Assembly (NCBI RefSeq): GCF_900172345.1
Contig: NZ_FWFY01000006.1
Location: 1-64,000 of the forward strand
DNA length: 64,000 nucleotides
Reading direction: 5' to 3'
Source of the DNA: Limimaricola soesokkakensis
Lineage (GTDB): Bacteria > Pseudomonadota > Alphaproteobacteria > Rhodobacterales > Rhodobacteraceae
This document shows, in pieces, positions 18,682 through 26,395 of this stretch. Positions within the stretch are counted from its first letter, which is position 1. The number at the start of each line of letters is the position of its first letter. The position numbers and the translations under genes are program-made. The notes beneath the pieces were generated by a model that was not told where the DNA came from, did no database searches, and saw only the letters and a list, made by a program, of their open reading frames with translations.

Positions 18682-20011
18682 CAGCCATCGCCTCAATTGA
18701 CCATTTCGTTTTGCTTCTCCCGAGTTGATCAATTCTTACCATGCGGGCACAGAACAACCTCATTAGTGACTCTTCGATATCTGCCTCTGGCATTCCGGAG
18801 ATCTCAGGTCTCTCATTTAGCTCGTGCCAGTTTACACGCTTCATCTCCCTGACGATCTGCCACAGTTTTCGGGTGGCGCTTGACAACAACTCGGCGGGGT
18901 TCATCCCCATGGGGATGTAGGTCACTTCTTGGTCGGAATAGTTGCCGACAGCATTCGACGAATTGGGTCTGAACTTCGCCACCCTCACCAAATATATCTC
19001 GTTGGCGTCGGTGAGAAAGACGGTTACTTCGTTGAAGCCGTCTTCGATCTTGGGTGCGGAAATGCTAACAATTGTGGCCTTGGCGAAGCCGCTGCTGCCG
19101 GGGGCGGGACTGCTTATCACTTCAATCGGATCTTCATGTATATGGCCGTGCAGATAGACGATGTTGCGCTCGGACTCCATTAGGAATTGCCTTACATGTC
19201 CGGCGTTTAGCATCTCACCATACGCAAGAATGCGCGGGGTTCGCTGCGGTAGAATATTGTGGTGTGCGATCAGGATGCACGAGGTGCTTTCTGAGTCTGA
19301 GAAACTATCCGCTAAAGTTTCCAACGTCCGGCGAGAGAAATATGGCGTGTCTAGCTGCTGGAAGAGTTGCTCGCTGCGACTTTCAGCTTCGCCTTCAACA
19401 TTTGCTTCTCCCACCGCGTAATCTTCGCTCGCTGACGCAGCAATTGGCGGCAGTTCAAGTTCCGTTGTCTCGAACTTTTCGGCCAATCCTTGCGGCAGCA
19501 TGTGGGGCGACCATGAACCTACACTGGAGTTACATAGGATCGCATCTATCCCATTTTCCGTCCCGCCAATTCTATGGCGGACCACCTCATCAATCGGAAT
19601 GGTGACCCAGTCAACTGATTGTGCTTCGTTTGCTAGTTTGGAGAACTTACCGTTCTTCCCCAATCGCAAAGCTTCATCCTTATTGACATCGTGGTTTCCA
19701 GGGACGCATACTATTGGAGGGCGCTTGCCAGAGATATCGCGAGTTAGACTGTCGAGTATTTCTATTGCTGGTGATATGTATTCCTGCTTGCCCATGGATG
19801 TCAGATCACCCATTACCGCAATGCAGTCGACATCTCCAGATGTAGAAAGTTCATGAATTCGCTTGAGGATATTTCGTATTCGAGCTGGCCGAAGGTCGCG
19901 CGTGATCTTTTTTGAGAAGGCGCCGTCTTTGACATCTAAAGCGACTTCTTTCTCCTGCCAGTCGGGCAAGTGAAGATCGCCGATCTGTAGGATTCTGCAT
20001 ACGGTTGGCAC
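18671..20011 (-). CDS. Calcineurin-like metallophosphoesterase with C-terminal extension, first gene of the island operon
   Basis: 446 residues from GTG 20011 with AGGA 5 bp upstream. All metal-binding motifs are present: LQIGDLHLPDW (DxH), AVMGDLTSMGK (GD), VCVPGNHDVNKDE (GNHD), CILIAHHNIL (H) and VYLHGHIHEDP (GHxH), ending near residue 320. The extension of about 125 residues contains an ELLSSATRKLWQIVREMKRV helix and a possible winged-helix-like end (LMRLFCARMVRIDQLGRSKTKW). It could cut nucleic acid (Mre11/SbcD-like) or cyclic nucleotides; motifs alone do not separate these. It overlaps the ATPase gene by 11 nt, so a fixed stoichiometry is likely. Confidence 0.9.
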   Translation of the reverse strand: MPTVCRILQIGDLHLPDWQEKEVALDVKDGAFSKKITRDLRPARIRNILKRIHELSTSGDVDCIAVMGDLTSMGKQEYISPAIEILDSLTRDISGKRPPIVCVPGNHDVNKDEALRLGKNGKFSKLANEAQSVDWVTIPIDEVVRHRIGGTENGIDAILCNSSVGSWSPHMLPQGLAEKFETTELELPPIAASASEDYAVGEANVEGEAESRSEQLFQQLDTPYFSRRTLETLADSFSDSESTSCILIAHHNILPQRTPRILAYGEMLNAGHVRQFLMESERNIVYLHGHIHEDPIEVISSPAPGSSGFAKATIVSISAPKIEDGFNEVTVFLTDANEIYLVRVAKFRPNSSNAVGNYSDQEVTYIPMGMNPAELLSSATRKLWQIVREMKRVNWHELNERPEISGMPEADIEESLMRLFCARMVRIDQLGRSKTKWSIEAMADVN

Positions 20012-20412
20012 TTGTTTCCTGCCCCACTCTTTAGTCTTTGCTTGTTTGCCCGTTCGACCGAGGCTTCCTTGTTGCTTGATAACCTTTGGGGGCTTCGCAA
20101 TCTATAGGCGATTCACATCGCTAGCTATTCGTTTTCTGGAATACATGCTATCATGGCGCATCGGACCGCTGGCTGCTGTGCCTGATATGCTCAGTCAGTA
20201 TGCGAGCATGCGGCGTGGGTATTGGGCCCATTGAGCTCAGTCACACGTCGAACAATGGTGCATCACGTCGCGTGAGGGTGCTTCTTGCCTAAGAGCTCCT
20301 CAAACCAGGTCGGTTTCGCAACTGCTTGAGGGTGGCAAGTCCTCGCGGACCCTGAGCTTGGGTTCACTGAACCAACAAGCTCATTGGTCCTGCGACCTAA
20401 GTGCTTGATAGT
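20012..20412. other. 400-bp stretch at the right end of the island without gene
   Basis: No convincing coding frame on either strand. It should contain the promoter of the phosphoesterase-ATPase operon (minus strand) and the right-arm recombination sequences. I see no clear sigma-70 box pair. Confidence 0.4.
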
Positions 20413-20460
20413 TTGGTAGGCCCGGAGGGATTTGAACCCCCAACCAAACCGTTATGAGCG
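20413..20460 (-). repeat. Right attachment site inside the tRNA gene
   Basis: 48 bp identical to 12404-12451. It covers the 3' part of the intact tRNA from the anticodon loop to CCA plus one base, so integration restores a full tRNA. Confidence 0.95.
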
Positions 20461-20489
20461 GTCTGCTCTGACCGTTGAGCTACGGGCCC
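20414..20489 (-). tRNA. tRNA with CAU anticodon, probably tRNA-Ile2 (lysidine) or elongator tRNA-Met
   Basis: 76 nt with encoded CCA. Acceptor GGGCCCG/CGGGCCT (one G-U pair), D arm GCTC..GAGC, anticodon stem GACCG/CGGTT around CTCATAA, T arm GGGGGTTCAAATCCCTC. The anticodon is CAT. The body GAGCAGACCGCTCATAACGG with TTGGT in the variable loop is closer to E. coli tRNA-Ile2 than to elongator tRNA-Met, so Ile2 modified by TilS is favoured. The 3' end is the island's integration target. Confidence 0.93.
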
Positions 20490-20597
20490 CCGCGTTCCTC
20501 CTAGCAGACCGGAGGGGCGGGTCAAGTTGGCGCTGGCCCTCGCGGGGGGTCTGAGGTATCGCGGCGTCACTTCACAAACCGGCATTCGGGGGACGCG

Positions 20598-21638
20598 ATG
20601 CAGAAGGACGGGCTCACTTACGCGCAGGCGGGGGTGGATATCGATGCGGGCAACGCGCTGGTGGAACGGATCAAGCCCGCGGCGAAACGCACCGACCGCC
20701 CCGGCACCATGTCCGGCTTGGGCGGCTTCGGCGCGCTGTTCGACCTCAAGGCCGCGGGCTACACCGACCCGGTGCTGGTCGCGGCTACCGACGGCGTCGG
20801 CACCAAACTGCGGATCGCCATCGACACCGGCCATCTCGACGGGGTCGGCATCGACCTCGTGGCGATGTGCGTCAATGACCTCGTCTGCCAGGGCGCCGAG
20901 CCGCTGTTCTTCCTCGACTACTTCGCCACCGGCAAGCTGGCGCTCGACGAGGCGGCGCGGGTAATCGAGGGCATCGCCGCGGGCTGCGAGGCCTCTGGCG
21001 CTGCGCTGATCGGCGGCGAGACCGCGGAGATGCCCGGCATGTACCCGGCCGGGGATTTCGATCTCGCCGGTTTCGCCGTGGGCGCGATGGAGCGTGGCTC
21101 GGCGCTGCCCGATGGCGTGGCCGAGGGCGACGTGCTCCTGGGCCTCGCCTCGGACGGCGTGCATTCGAACGGCTATTCCCTCGTGCGTCGCATCGTCGAG
21201 CGCGCGGGGCTGGGCTGGGACGACAAGGCGCCCTTCGCGGAAGGCAGCCTCGGCGCGGCGCTGCTGGCCCCGACCCGGCTCTACGTGAAGCCGGTGCTGG
21301 CGGCGATCCGGGCGGGCGGCGTGCATGCGCTGGCCCATATCACCGGCGGTGGCCTGACCGAGAACCTGCCGCGGGTGCTGCCCGAGGGCTTGGGCGCCGA
21401 GATCGATCTGGACGCATGGTCGCTGCCGCCGGTCTTCGACTGGCTGATGCGCGAGGGCGGGCTGGAGCAGGCCGAGATGCTCAAGACCTTCAATTCCGGC
21501 ATCGGCATGGTCGTCGTCGTCTCTGCCGAACGCGCCGAGGCGATCGAGGCGCTGCTGGCGGGCGAGGGCGAGACCGTGCACCGGCTCGGCCGGGTCAAGG
21601 CCGGGCAGGGGGTCGCCTATACGGGCCAGCTGTCGTGA
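20598..21638 (+). CDS. purM: Phosphoribosylformylglycinamidine cyclo-ligase
   Basis: 346 residues, full length. AIR synthase signatures: [20 protein letters not shown] at the start, GGFGALFDL, the ATP/metal loop [18 protein letters not shown], and [39 protein letters not shown] and [12 protein letters not shown]. It closes FGAM to AIR in purine synthesis. First gene of purMN; its stop overlaps the purN GTG. Confidence 0.98.
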   Translation: MQKDGLTYAQAGVDIDAGNALVERIKPAAKRTDRPGTMSGLGGFGALFDLKAAGYTDPVLVAATDGVGTKLRIAIDTGHLDGVGIDLVAMCVNDLVCQGAEPLFFLDYFATGKLALDEAARVIEGIAAGCEASGAALIGGETAEMPGMYPAGDFDLAGFAVGAMERGSALPDGVAEGDVLLGLASDGVHSNGYSLVRRIVERAGLGWDDKAPFAEGSLGAALLAPTRLYVKPVLAAIRAGGVHALAHITGGGLTENLPRVLPEGLGAEIDLDAWSLPPVFDWLMREGGLEQAEMLKTFNSGIGMVVVVSAERAEAIEALLAGEGETVHRLGRVKAGQGVAYTGQLS

Positions 21639-22231
21639 GCGACAAGAAGCGCGTCGCCATCCTGATCTCGGGTGGCGGCTCGAACATGCTTGCCTTGGTC
21701 CGGGACATGGGTCCCGACCATCCGTGCCGCCCGGTGCTCGTGGCTTCGAACGATCCGGCGGCGAGCGGTCTCGCTCGCGCGGCGGCGTTGGGAATCGATA
21801 CGGCAGCGGTGGATCACCGGCCCTTCGGCCGCGACCGCGAGGCGTTCGAGGCGGCCCTGACCGAACGGCTCGAGGCGGCGCGGCCCGACATCATCTGCCT
21901 CGCGGGCTTCATGCGGATCCTGACGCCGTCCTTCATCGCGCGCTGGGAGGGGCGGATGCTCAACATCCATCCCTCGCTGCTGCCGAAATATCGCGGCCTG
22001 CACACCCATGCGCGGGCCATCGAGGCGGGCGATGCCGAGCACGGCGTCTCGGTGCACGAGGTGACCGCCGAACTGGATGGCGGCCCGGTGCTGGGCCAGG
22101 CGCGGGTGCCGGTGCATCCCGACGACACGCCCGAGCGGCTGGCCGCGCGGGTGCTCGAGAAGGAACATATCCTCTACCCGATGGTGCTGCGCCGCTTCGC
22201 CATGGGCGACCGGACGCCGATCCGGCTCTGA
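21635..22231 (+). CDS. purN: Phosphoribosylglycinamide formyltransferase
   Basis: 198 residues from GTG 21635, overlapping the purM stop in GTGA. Motifs: [17 protein letters not shown] (substrate loop), [13 protein letters not shown], the catalytic Asn-His region [17 protein letters not shown], and the Asp in [17 protein letters not shown]. It transfers the formyl group of 10-formyl-THF to GAR, linking it to the one-carbon pool fed by the glycine cleavage system. Confidence 0.97.
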   Translation: MSDKKRVAILISGGGSNMLALVRDMGPDHPCRPVLVASNDPAASGLARAAALGIDTAAVDHRPFGRDREAFEAALTERLEAARPDIICLAGFMRILTPSFIARWEGRMLNIHPSLLPKYRGLHTHARAIEAGDAEHGVSVHEVTAELDGGPVLGQARVPVHPDDTPERLAARVLEKEHILYPMVLRRFAMGDRTPIRL

Positions 22232-22320
22232 GGCTCATGCTTTCCATCCGCGCGCCCATCGCCTAAGAGGTCGGGGATCGGCGCCGCGCGCCGCCCCTTA
22301 TTCCGCAAGCACGGGACGAC

Positions 22321-23493
22321 ATGCAGACCATCACCACCACCGAAGACCTCGCCGCCTATTGCGAGAGGGCCGCAAAGCACGCCTATGTCACGGTGGATAC
22401 GGAGTTCCTGCGGGAGCGGACCTATTATTCCAAGCTCTGCCTGATCCAGCTCGCCCATCCCGGCAAGGACGGCCCGGATGGCGGCGAGGGCAGCGCCGTA
22501 CTGGTCGACCCGCTGGTCGAAGGGCTCGATCTGGCGCCGCTCTATACGCTGTTTCGCGATCCGGGCGTGGTCAAGGTGTTCCACGCGGCACGACAGGATC
22601 TGGAGATCTTCCAGGTCGAGGCCGGTCTGATCCCGGCGCCGCTGTTCGACACGCAGGTCGCGGCGATGGTCTGCGGCTTCGGCGAGCAGGCGGGCTACGA
22701 GACGCTGGCGCGCAAGATCGCCAAGGCGGAGATCGACAAGTCATCGCGCTTCACCGACTGGTCGCGTCGGCCGTTGTCGGAGGCGCAAAAGGCCTACGCA
22801 CTGGCCGATGTGACGCATCTGCGCGTGATCTACGAATGGCTCGCGGCGCAGCTCAAGAAGTCGGGACGTGCCCGCTGGGTCGCCGAGGAGATGGCGGTGC
22901 TCAACGATCCCTCCACCTACCGCGTCGATCCGGCCGAGGCCTGGCAGCGGGTCAAGACGCGCTCCAACTCGCCGAAGTTCATCGCCGCGCTGCGCGAGCT
23001 GGCGCAGTTCCGCGAGGCCTATGCGCAGGAGCGCGACGTGCCGCGCTCGCGCGTCTTCAAGGATGACGCGCTGGTCGAACTGGCCTCGACGCGCCCGGCC
23101 TCCGAGAAGGATCTCGGGCGGTCGCGGCTGCTCTTGCGCGAGGCCCGCAAGGGCGAGATCGCCGACGGCATTCTCGCCGCGATCGAGCGCGCCGCAAACC
23201 TGCCCGCCGACCAGATGCCCAAGGCCGAGAAGCCGCGCGACCAGCTGCAGGTGAACCCGGCCCTGGCCGACCTGCTGCGGGTGCTGCTCAAGGCGCGCTC
23301 GGAAGCCGAAGGGGTGGCGCCGAAGCTGATCGCCTCCTCCGCCGAGCTCGATGCGCTGGCTGCGGGCGAGCGCGAGGTGCATGCGCTTTATGGCTGGCGC
23401 CGCGAGGTGTTCGGCGAGCAGGCGCTGGCGCTGTGCGAGGGCCGCGTGGCGCTCGCCGCGAAGGGCGCGCAGGTGGTGACGGTGGAGCTCTGA
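22321..23493 (+). CDS. rnd: Ribonuclease D
   Basis: 390 residues. DEDDy exonuclease motifs: DTEFLRERTYY (DxE), VFHAARQDLEIF (D), and YALADVTHL (Y...D), followed by two HRDC-like helical domains. It trims tRNA precursors from the 3' end. It stands alone, 90 bp after purN, and may share its transcript. Confidence 0.96.
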   Translation: MQTITTTEDLAAYCERAAKHAYVTVDTEFLRERTYYSKLCLIQLAHPGKDGPDGGEGSAVLVDPLVEGLDLAPLYTLFRDPGVVKVFHAARQDLEIFQVEAGLIPAPLFDTQVAAMVCGFGEQAGYETLARKIAKAEIDKSSRFTDWSRRPLSEAQKAYALADVTHLRVIYEWLAAQLKKSGRARWVAEEMAVLNDPSTYRVDPAEAWQRVKTRSNSPKFIAALRELAQFREAYAQERDVPRSRVFKDDALVELASTRPASEKDLGRSRLLLREARKGEIADGILAAIERAANLPADQMPKAEKPRDQLQVNPALADLLRVLLKARSEAEGVAPKLIASSAELDALAAGEREVHALYGWRREVFGEQALALCEGRVALAAKGAQVVTVEL

Positions 23494-23606
23494 GCCGCCG
23501 CGCCGGTTCCCGGACAGGCCAAGGGTCACGGCATGCGGTCGCGCCCACTGGCAAATCCGGGCATCGTGCTTACCTAGGGAACAGGTCCAGACCACAGGAG
23601 ACGCAA

Positions 23607-24017
23607 ATGGCTCAACCCGCCTTCGAGGAGATCGCCGAAACCTTCGAGTTTCTCGACGACTGGGAGGATCGCTACCGGCACGTGATCGAGCTGGGCAAGG
23701 CGATGGAGCCGCTCGAGGAGGCGTTGAAGGTGCCCGCGACCAAGGTACATGGCTGCGCCAGTCAGGTCTGGCTGGTGCCTTCGCCAAAGGGCGGTACCTA
23801 TCATTTCCGGGGCGACAGCGACGCGATGATCGTGCGCGGGCTGATCGCGGTGCTGCACGCGCTCTATGACGGGGCGCCGGTGTCCGAAGTGCCGAAGATC
23901 GACGCGGGCGGCGAACTGGCGCGGCTCGGCCTCAATGACCATCTTTCGGCGCAGCGCTCCAACGGCCTGCGCGCCATGGTCGAACGGATTCGCGAAACCG
24001 CGCTTACCGCGGCCTGA
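23607..24017 (+). CDS. sufE: SufE-family cysteine desulfurase activator
   Basis: 136 residues from ATG 23607 with AGGAG upstream. It has the SufE fold motifs FLDDWEDRYRHVIELGKAM and the sulfur-accepting Cys in KVHGCASQVWLV, and C-terminal GLNDHLSAQRSNGLRAMVERI. It takes sulfur from SufS for Fe-S cluster assembly. It is not next to other suf genes here, as is common in alphaproteobacteria. Convergent with the DUF1638 gene, 5 bp apart. Confidence 0.95.
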   Translation: MAQPAFEEIAETFEFLDDWEDRYRHVIELGKAMEPLEEALKVPATKVHGCASQVWLVPSPKGGTYHFRGDSDAMIVRGLIAVLHALYDGAPVSEVPKIDAGGELARLGLNDHLSAQRSNGLRAMVERIRETALTAA

Positions 24018-24022
24018 CCGCG

Positions 24023-24649
24023 TCAGGCGCGGGCTAGTGCCCGTTCCAAATCGCCATAGCCGGTCAGCCGCCGCTCGAACCCAAGCCCCAGCCGGTCGGC
24101 ATGGGCGCGGGCGAGGGCGGTGAGCGCCGGATCGTCGGTCTGCGCCTGGTAGACCAGCGTCGTGTAATTCCCGAAATACATCTCGCGCAGCTCCGAGTGC
24201 CGGTCGAGGCCGAGCGGCGTCCACACGAAAGCGTCGAACTGCCGCACCAGGAAGTCGGTGAGGTAGAAGCAGGTGACCTCGCCCTTTTCGGCAAAGGCCT
24301 CGACGCCGTCGTAGAAGGCGTAGCAATGCGGCCCCTCGACCATGCCGATGCCGAGACGTTCGCAGGTCCGGGCCAGATCGCCGCCCGTACCGCAATCGGC
24401 ATAGACCGCGAAGACCCGCTCGTAGCCCGCGCCGCGCGCGGCCACCGCCGCCTCGACGGCGGGCGCGATCCTGTCGGGCCGGTTGTGCAGGAGCGCGGGC
24501 AGGCAGTGCAGGTCGAGATGATCCCAGCCGTTCCGGCCGATCAGCGCCAGGATCTCGCGCGCCAGCGCGCCGCAGGCGATGAGCAGCACGCGGCCCCGCC
24601 CCGAAGGGGCGAGACCGTCGCGCGTCAGCGTCGCGTCATCTGGTTGCAT
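24023..24649 (-). CDS. DUF1638 family protein, methyltransferase-associated
   Basis: 208 residues from ATG 24649. DUF1638 features: VLLIACGALAREILALIGRN, DLHCLPALLHNRPDRI, VFAVYADCGTGGDLARTCER, GPHCYAFYDG and the conserved LTDFLVRQFDAFVW. The protein is thought to act with corrinoid-dependent methyltransferases in Rhodobacterales, but its chemistry is not established. Gene spacing supports this: 8 bp after the corrinoid protein gene in one operon. Conserved Cys and His suggest metal or cofactor binding. Confidence 0.85.
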   Translation of the reverse strand: MQPDDATLTRDGLAPSGRGRVLLIACGALAREILALIGRNGWDHLDLHCLPALLHNRPDRIAPAVEAAVAARGAGYERVFAVYADCGTGGDLARTCERLGIGMVEGPHCYAFYDGVEAFAEKGEVTCFYLTDFLVRQFDAFVWTPLGLDRHSELREMYFGNYTTLVYQAQTDDPALTALARAHADRLGLGFERRLTGYGDLERALARA

Positions 24650-24657
24650 CGTCTTGC

Positions 24658-25365
24658 TCAGGCGCCCGCCTGCATCTGGTTGTGGCGGCGCGAGATCCAG
24701 TCCTTGGCCGTCTCGACCGCGACGGCGGCGTCGCGGCAATAGGCGTCGGCACCGATCGCGCGGCCGAATTCCTCGTTGAGCGGCGCGCCGCCCACCAGCA
24801 CGATGTAGTCGTCGCGGATGCCCTGCTCCTTCATCGTGTCGATCACGACCTTCATGTAGGGCATGGTGGTGGTCAGCAGCGCCGACATACCCAGAATGTC
24901 GGCCTTCTCGCGGGCCAGCGCCTCGAGATAGCTCTCGACCGCGTTGTTTATGCCGAGATCGACGATCTCGAAGCCCGCGCCCTCCATCATCATCGCGACG
25001 AGGTTCTTGCCGATGTCGTGAATGTCGCCCTTGACGGTGCCGATCACCATCTTGCCCATGCGCGGCGCGTCGGTCTCCGCGAGCAGCGGCTTGAGGATCG
25101 ACATGCCGCCCTTCATGGCGTTGGCCGCGAGCAGCACCTCGGGCACGAAGAGGATGCCGTCTCGGAAATCGTTGCCGACAATGGTCATGCCGCCGACCAG
25201 AGCCTTGGTCAGCACGTCATAGGGCTGCCAGCCGCGATCGAGCAGGATCTGCGTCGCCTCCATGATCTCGTCCCGCAGACCGTCATAGAGGTCGTCGAAC
25301 ATCTGCGCGACGAGCTCTTCATCGTCGAGTTCGGAGAGGATCAGGTCGTCATCTTCGTCAGCCAT
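24658..25365 (-). CDS. Corrinoid (B12-binding) methyltransferase protein, MtbC/MttC-like
   Basis: 235 residues from ATG 25365. The N-terminal helical cap (methionine synthase B12-binding) lies at about 15-100. The Rossmann B12 domain has the cobalt-ligand motif GDIHDIGKNLV (DxHxxG), ADILGMSALLTTTMPYMK and IVLVGGAPLNEEFGRAIGADAY. It carries the methyl group between a substrate methyltransferase and a folate or thiol acceptor. The MttB homologue at 42306-43868 is a natural partner, 17 kb away. The stop-to-start gap to DUF1638 is 8 bp. Confidence 0.93.
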   Translation of the reverse strand: MADEDDDLILSELDDEELVAQMFDDLYDGLRDEIMEATQILLDRGWQPYDVLTKALVGGMTIVGNDFRDGILFVPEVLLAANAMKGGMSILKPLLAETDAPRMGKMVIGTVKGDIHDIGKNLVAMMMEGAGFEIVDLGINNAVESYLEALAREKADILGMSALLTTTMPYMKVVIDTMKEQGIRDDYIVLVGGAPLNEEFGRAIGADAYCRDAAVAVETAKDWISRRHNQMQAGA

Positions 25366-25577
25366 GTCTCGGGGCTCCTGGGGCGGGCGATGGGTCTTGG
25401 GGCGGATCAACGCCCGGATCGGCGCACGGGTCGCGGCCGTTTCCGACACTGCCTGCATCGCAACCGACGAGGATGCAAATGAAAAGGACCCACGACGAAT
25501 ATGAGCCCGGCTCAACTGGGGGCTTGCCCCCTATCCTGGCTTGCGGAAGCGTGGGCGCTACAGGGGAGGAGATCGGG

Positions 25578-26015
25578 ATGAAGATGGACCGAGCGGCACT
25601 GACCGCATTTCTCGCGCGGGACTTCGCGCAGGTGGCGGCGCAGTTCGCGGTCGAGAGCGTCGAGGACGGCCGACTCGTGCTGCGGCTCAGGGTGGCCGAG
25701 ATGCATCTGCGCCCGGGCGGCACGGTGTCGGGGCCCGCGATGTTCGGGCTTGCAGACGTGGCGATTTATCTCGCGATCCTCTCGGAGATCGGCGCGGTGG
25801 CGCAGGCGGTCACCACCGGCGCCTCGATCGATTTCTTGCGCCGGCCCGAGGCCGGGGTAGACCTGCTGGCCGAAACCCGGCTTTTGAAGCTCGGGCGCCG
25901 CCTCGCTGTGGGCGAGGCGCTGCTGTTCAGCGAAGGGCAGGCGGCGCCAGTGGCGCGGGCCTCGATGACCTATTCGATCCCGCCCGGGGCGGCGCAAGGC
26001 GCGGCACCGGCCTGA
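25578..26015 (+). CDS. PaaI-type hotdog thioesterase
   Basis: 145 residues from ATG 25578 with GGGGAGGA 7 bp upstream. Hotdog fold of the PaaI/YigI type: EMHLRPGGTVSGPAMFGLAD, AIYLAILSEIGAVAQAVTTG, and ASIDFLRRPEAGVDLLAETRLLKLGRRLAVGEALLF. It hydrolyses acyl- or aryl-CoA; substrate unknown. Divergent from the corrinoid operon. Confidence 0.88.
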   Translation: MKMDRAALTAFLARDFAQVAAQFAVESVEDGRLVLRLRVAEMHLRPGGTVSGPAMFGLADVAIYLAILSEIGAVAQAVTTGASIDFLRRPEAGVDLLAETRLLKLGRRLAVGEALLFSEGQAAPVARASMTYSIPPGAAQGAAPA

Positions 26016-26034
26016 CGATCCAAAAGGCCGCATG

Positions 26035-26062
26035 AAAAAAGGGGCCGGATCGCTCCGGCCCC
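26035..26062 (-). terminator. Rho-independent terminator of the DUF1127 gene
   Basis: On the minus strand: stem GGGGCCGG/CCGGCCCC with a 6-nt loop followed by six T. It lies 22 bp after the DUF1127 stop. The plus-strand thioesterase may use the hairpin too, but it has no T-run on that side. Confidence 0.9.
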
Positions 26063-26084
26063 AGAGGCATGGTCGGGCCGGGGA

Positions 26085-26306
26085 TCAGCCCTTCCAGAAC
26101 GGGCGCGCGGCCTCGGCCTGCGCGGCGATGGGATCGAGCCCGAGATCGCGCAGCGCCCGCGCATCGAGATGCGCCAGCGCGCGACGGGTGCGGGCACGCC
26201 GCTCCCACAGCGCCACGCGCCGGGCCAAGCCGACGAGAAGCGCGGAAATGGCCCCCTGGTCGAGAGCGGCCTCGAAGGGCGTGGCGGTCGGGGCGAGCGT
26301 GGTCAT
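26085..26306 (-). CDS. DUF1127 small protein (YjiS-like)
   Basis: 73 residues. The C-terminal DUF1127 motif RRTRRALAHLDARALRDLGLDPIAAQAEAARPFWKG is clear; the N-terminal 30 residues are variable. Such small Arg-rich proteins affect RNA turnover and phosphate or carbon metabolism in Rhizobium and Rhodobacter (for example CcaF1). Divergent from the MocR regulator gene with a shared 89-bp control region, so likely its target. Confidence 0.88.
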   Translation of the reverse strand: MTTLAPTATPFEAALDQGAISALLVGLARRVALWERRARTRRALAHLDARALRDLGLDPIAAQAEAARPFWKG

Positions 26307-26317
26307 GTCGATCTCTC

Positions 26318-26363
26318 TTGTATTGGTACAATCTAGCTATATGCTGCCCAATACGCATACAAT
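26318..26363. promoter_or_regulatory. Candidate MocR operator cluster between the DUF1127 and mocR genes
   Basis: TTGTA-TTGG-TACAA dyad at 26318-26331, and a second TACAAT-bearing site at 26358-26363 (CATACAAT). A further TACAATCT at 26401-26408 lies just inside the mocR start. Repeated TACAAT half-sites around divergent starts suit a MocR/GntR dimer acting on both genes. Inferred from position and symmetry. Confidence 0.5.
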
Positions 26364-26395
26364 GCCGCGCAAATGACGTCCACGGAAGTTTTGTC

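Larger units (their letters stand above)
12404..20460. mobile_element. 8-kb integrative genomic island in tRNA(CAU)
   Basis: Bounded by a perfect 48-bp direct repeat (12404-12451 and 20413-20460) that equals the 3' part of the tRNA gene at 20414-20489. The integrase gene (13350-14453) lies at the end away from the intact tRNA, with an excisionase-like gene in front of it. Base composition and codon use are clearly more AT-rich than on both flanks. Cargo: two unknown coupled genes on the plus strand and a three-gene minus-strand operon. No replication, conjugation or phage structural gene is present, so it is an integrase-mobilised cargo island rather than a prophage or ICE. Confidence 0.92.

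Noticed and set aside
20046-20234. Small plus-strand frame at the island's right end
   Set aside because: No RBS, composition unlike a protein, and it covers the expected promoter of the convergent-side operon.
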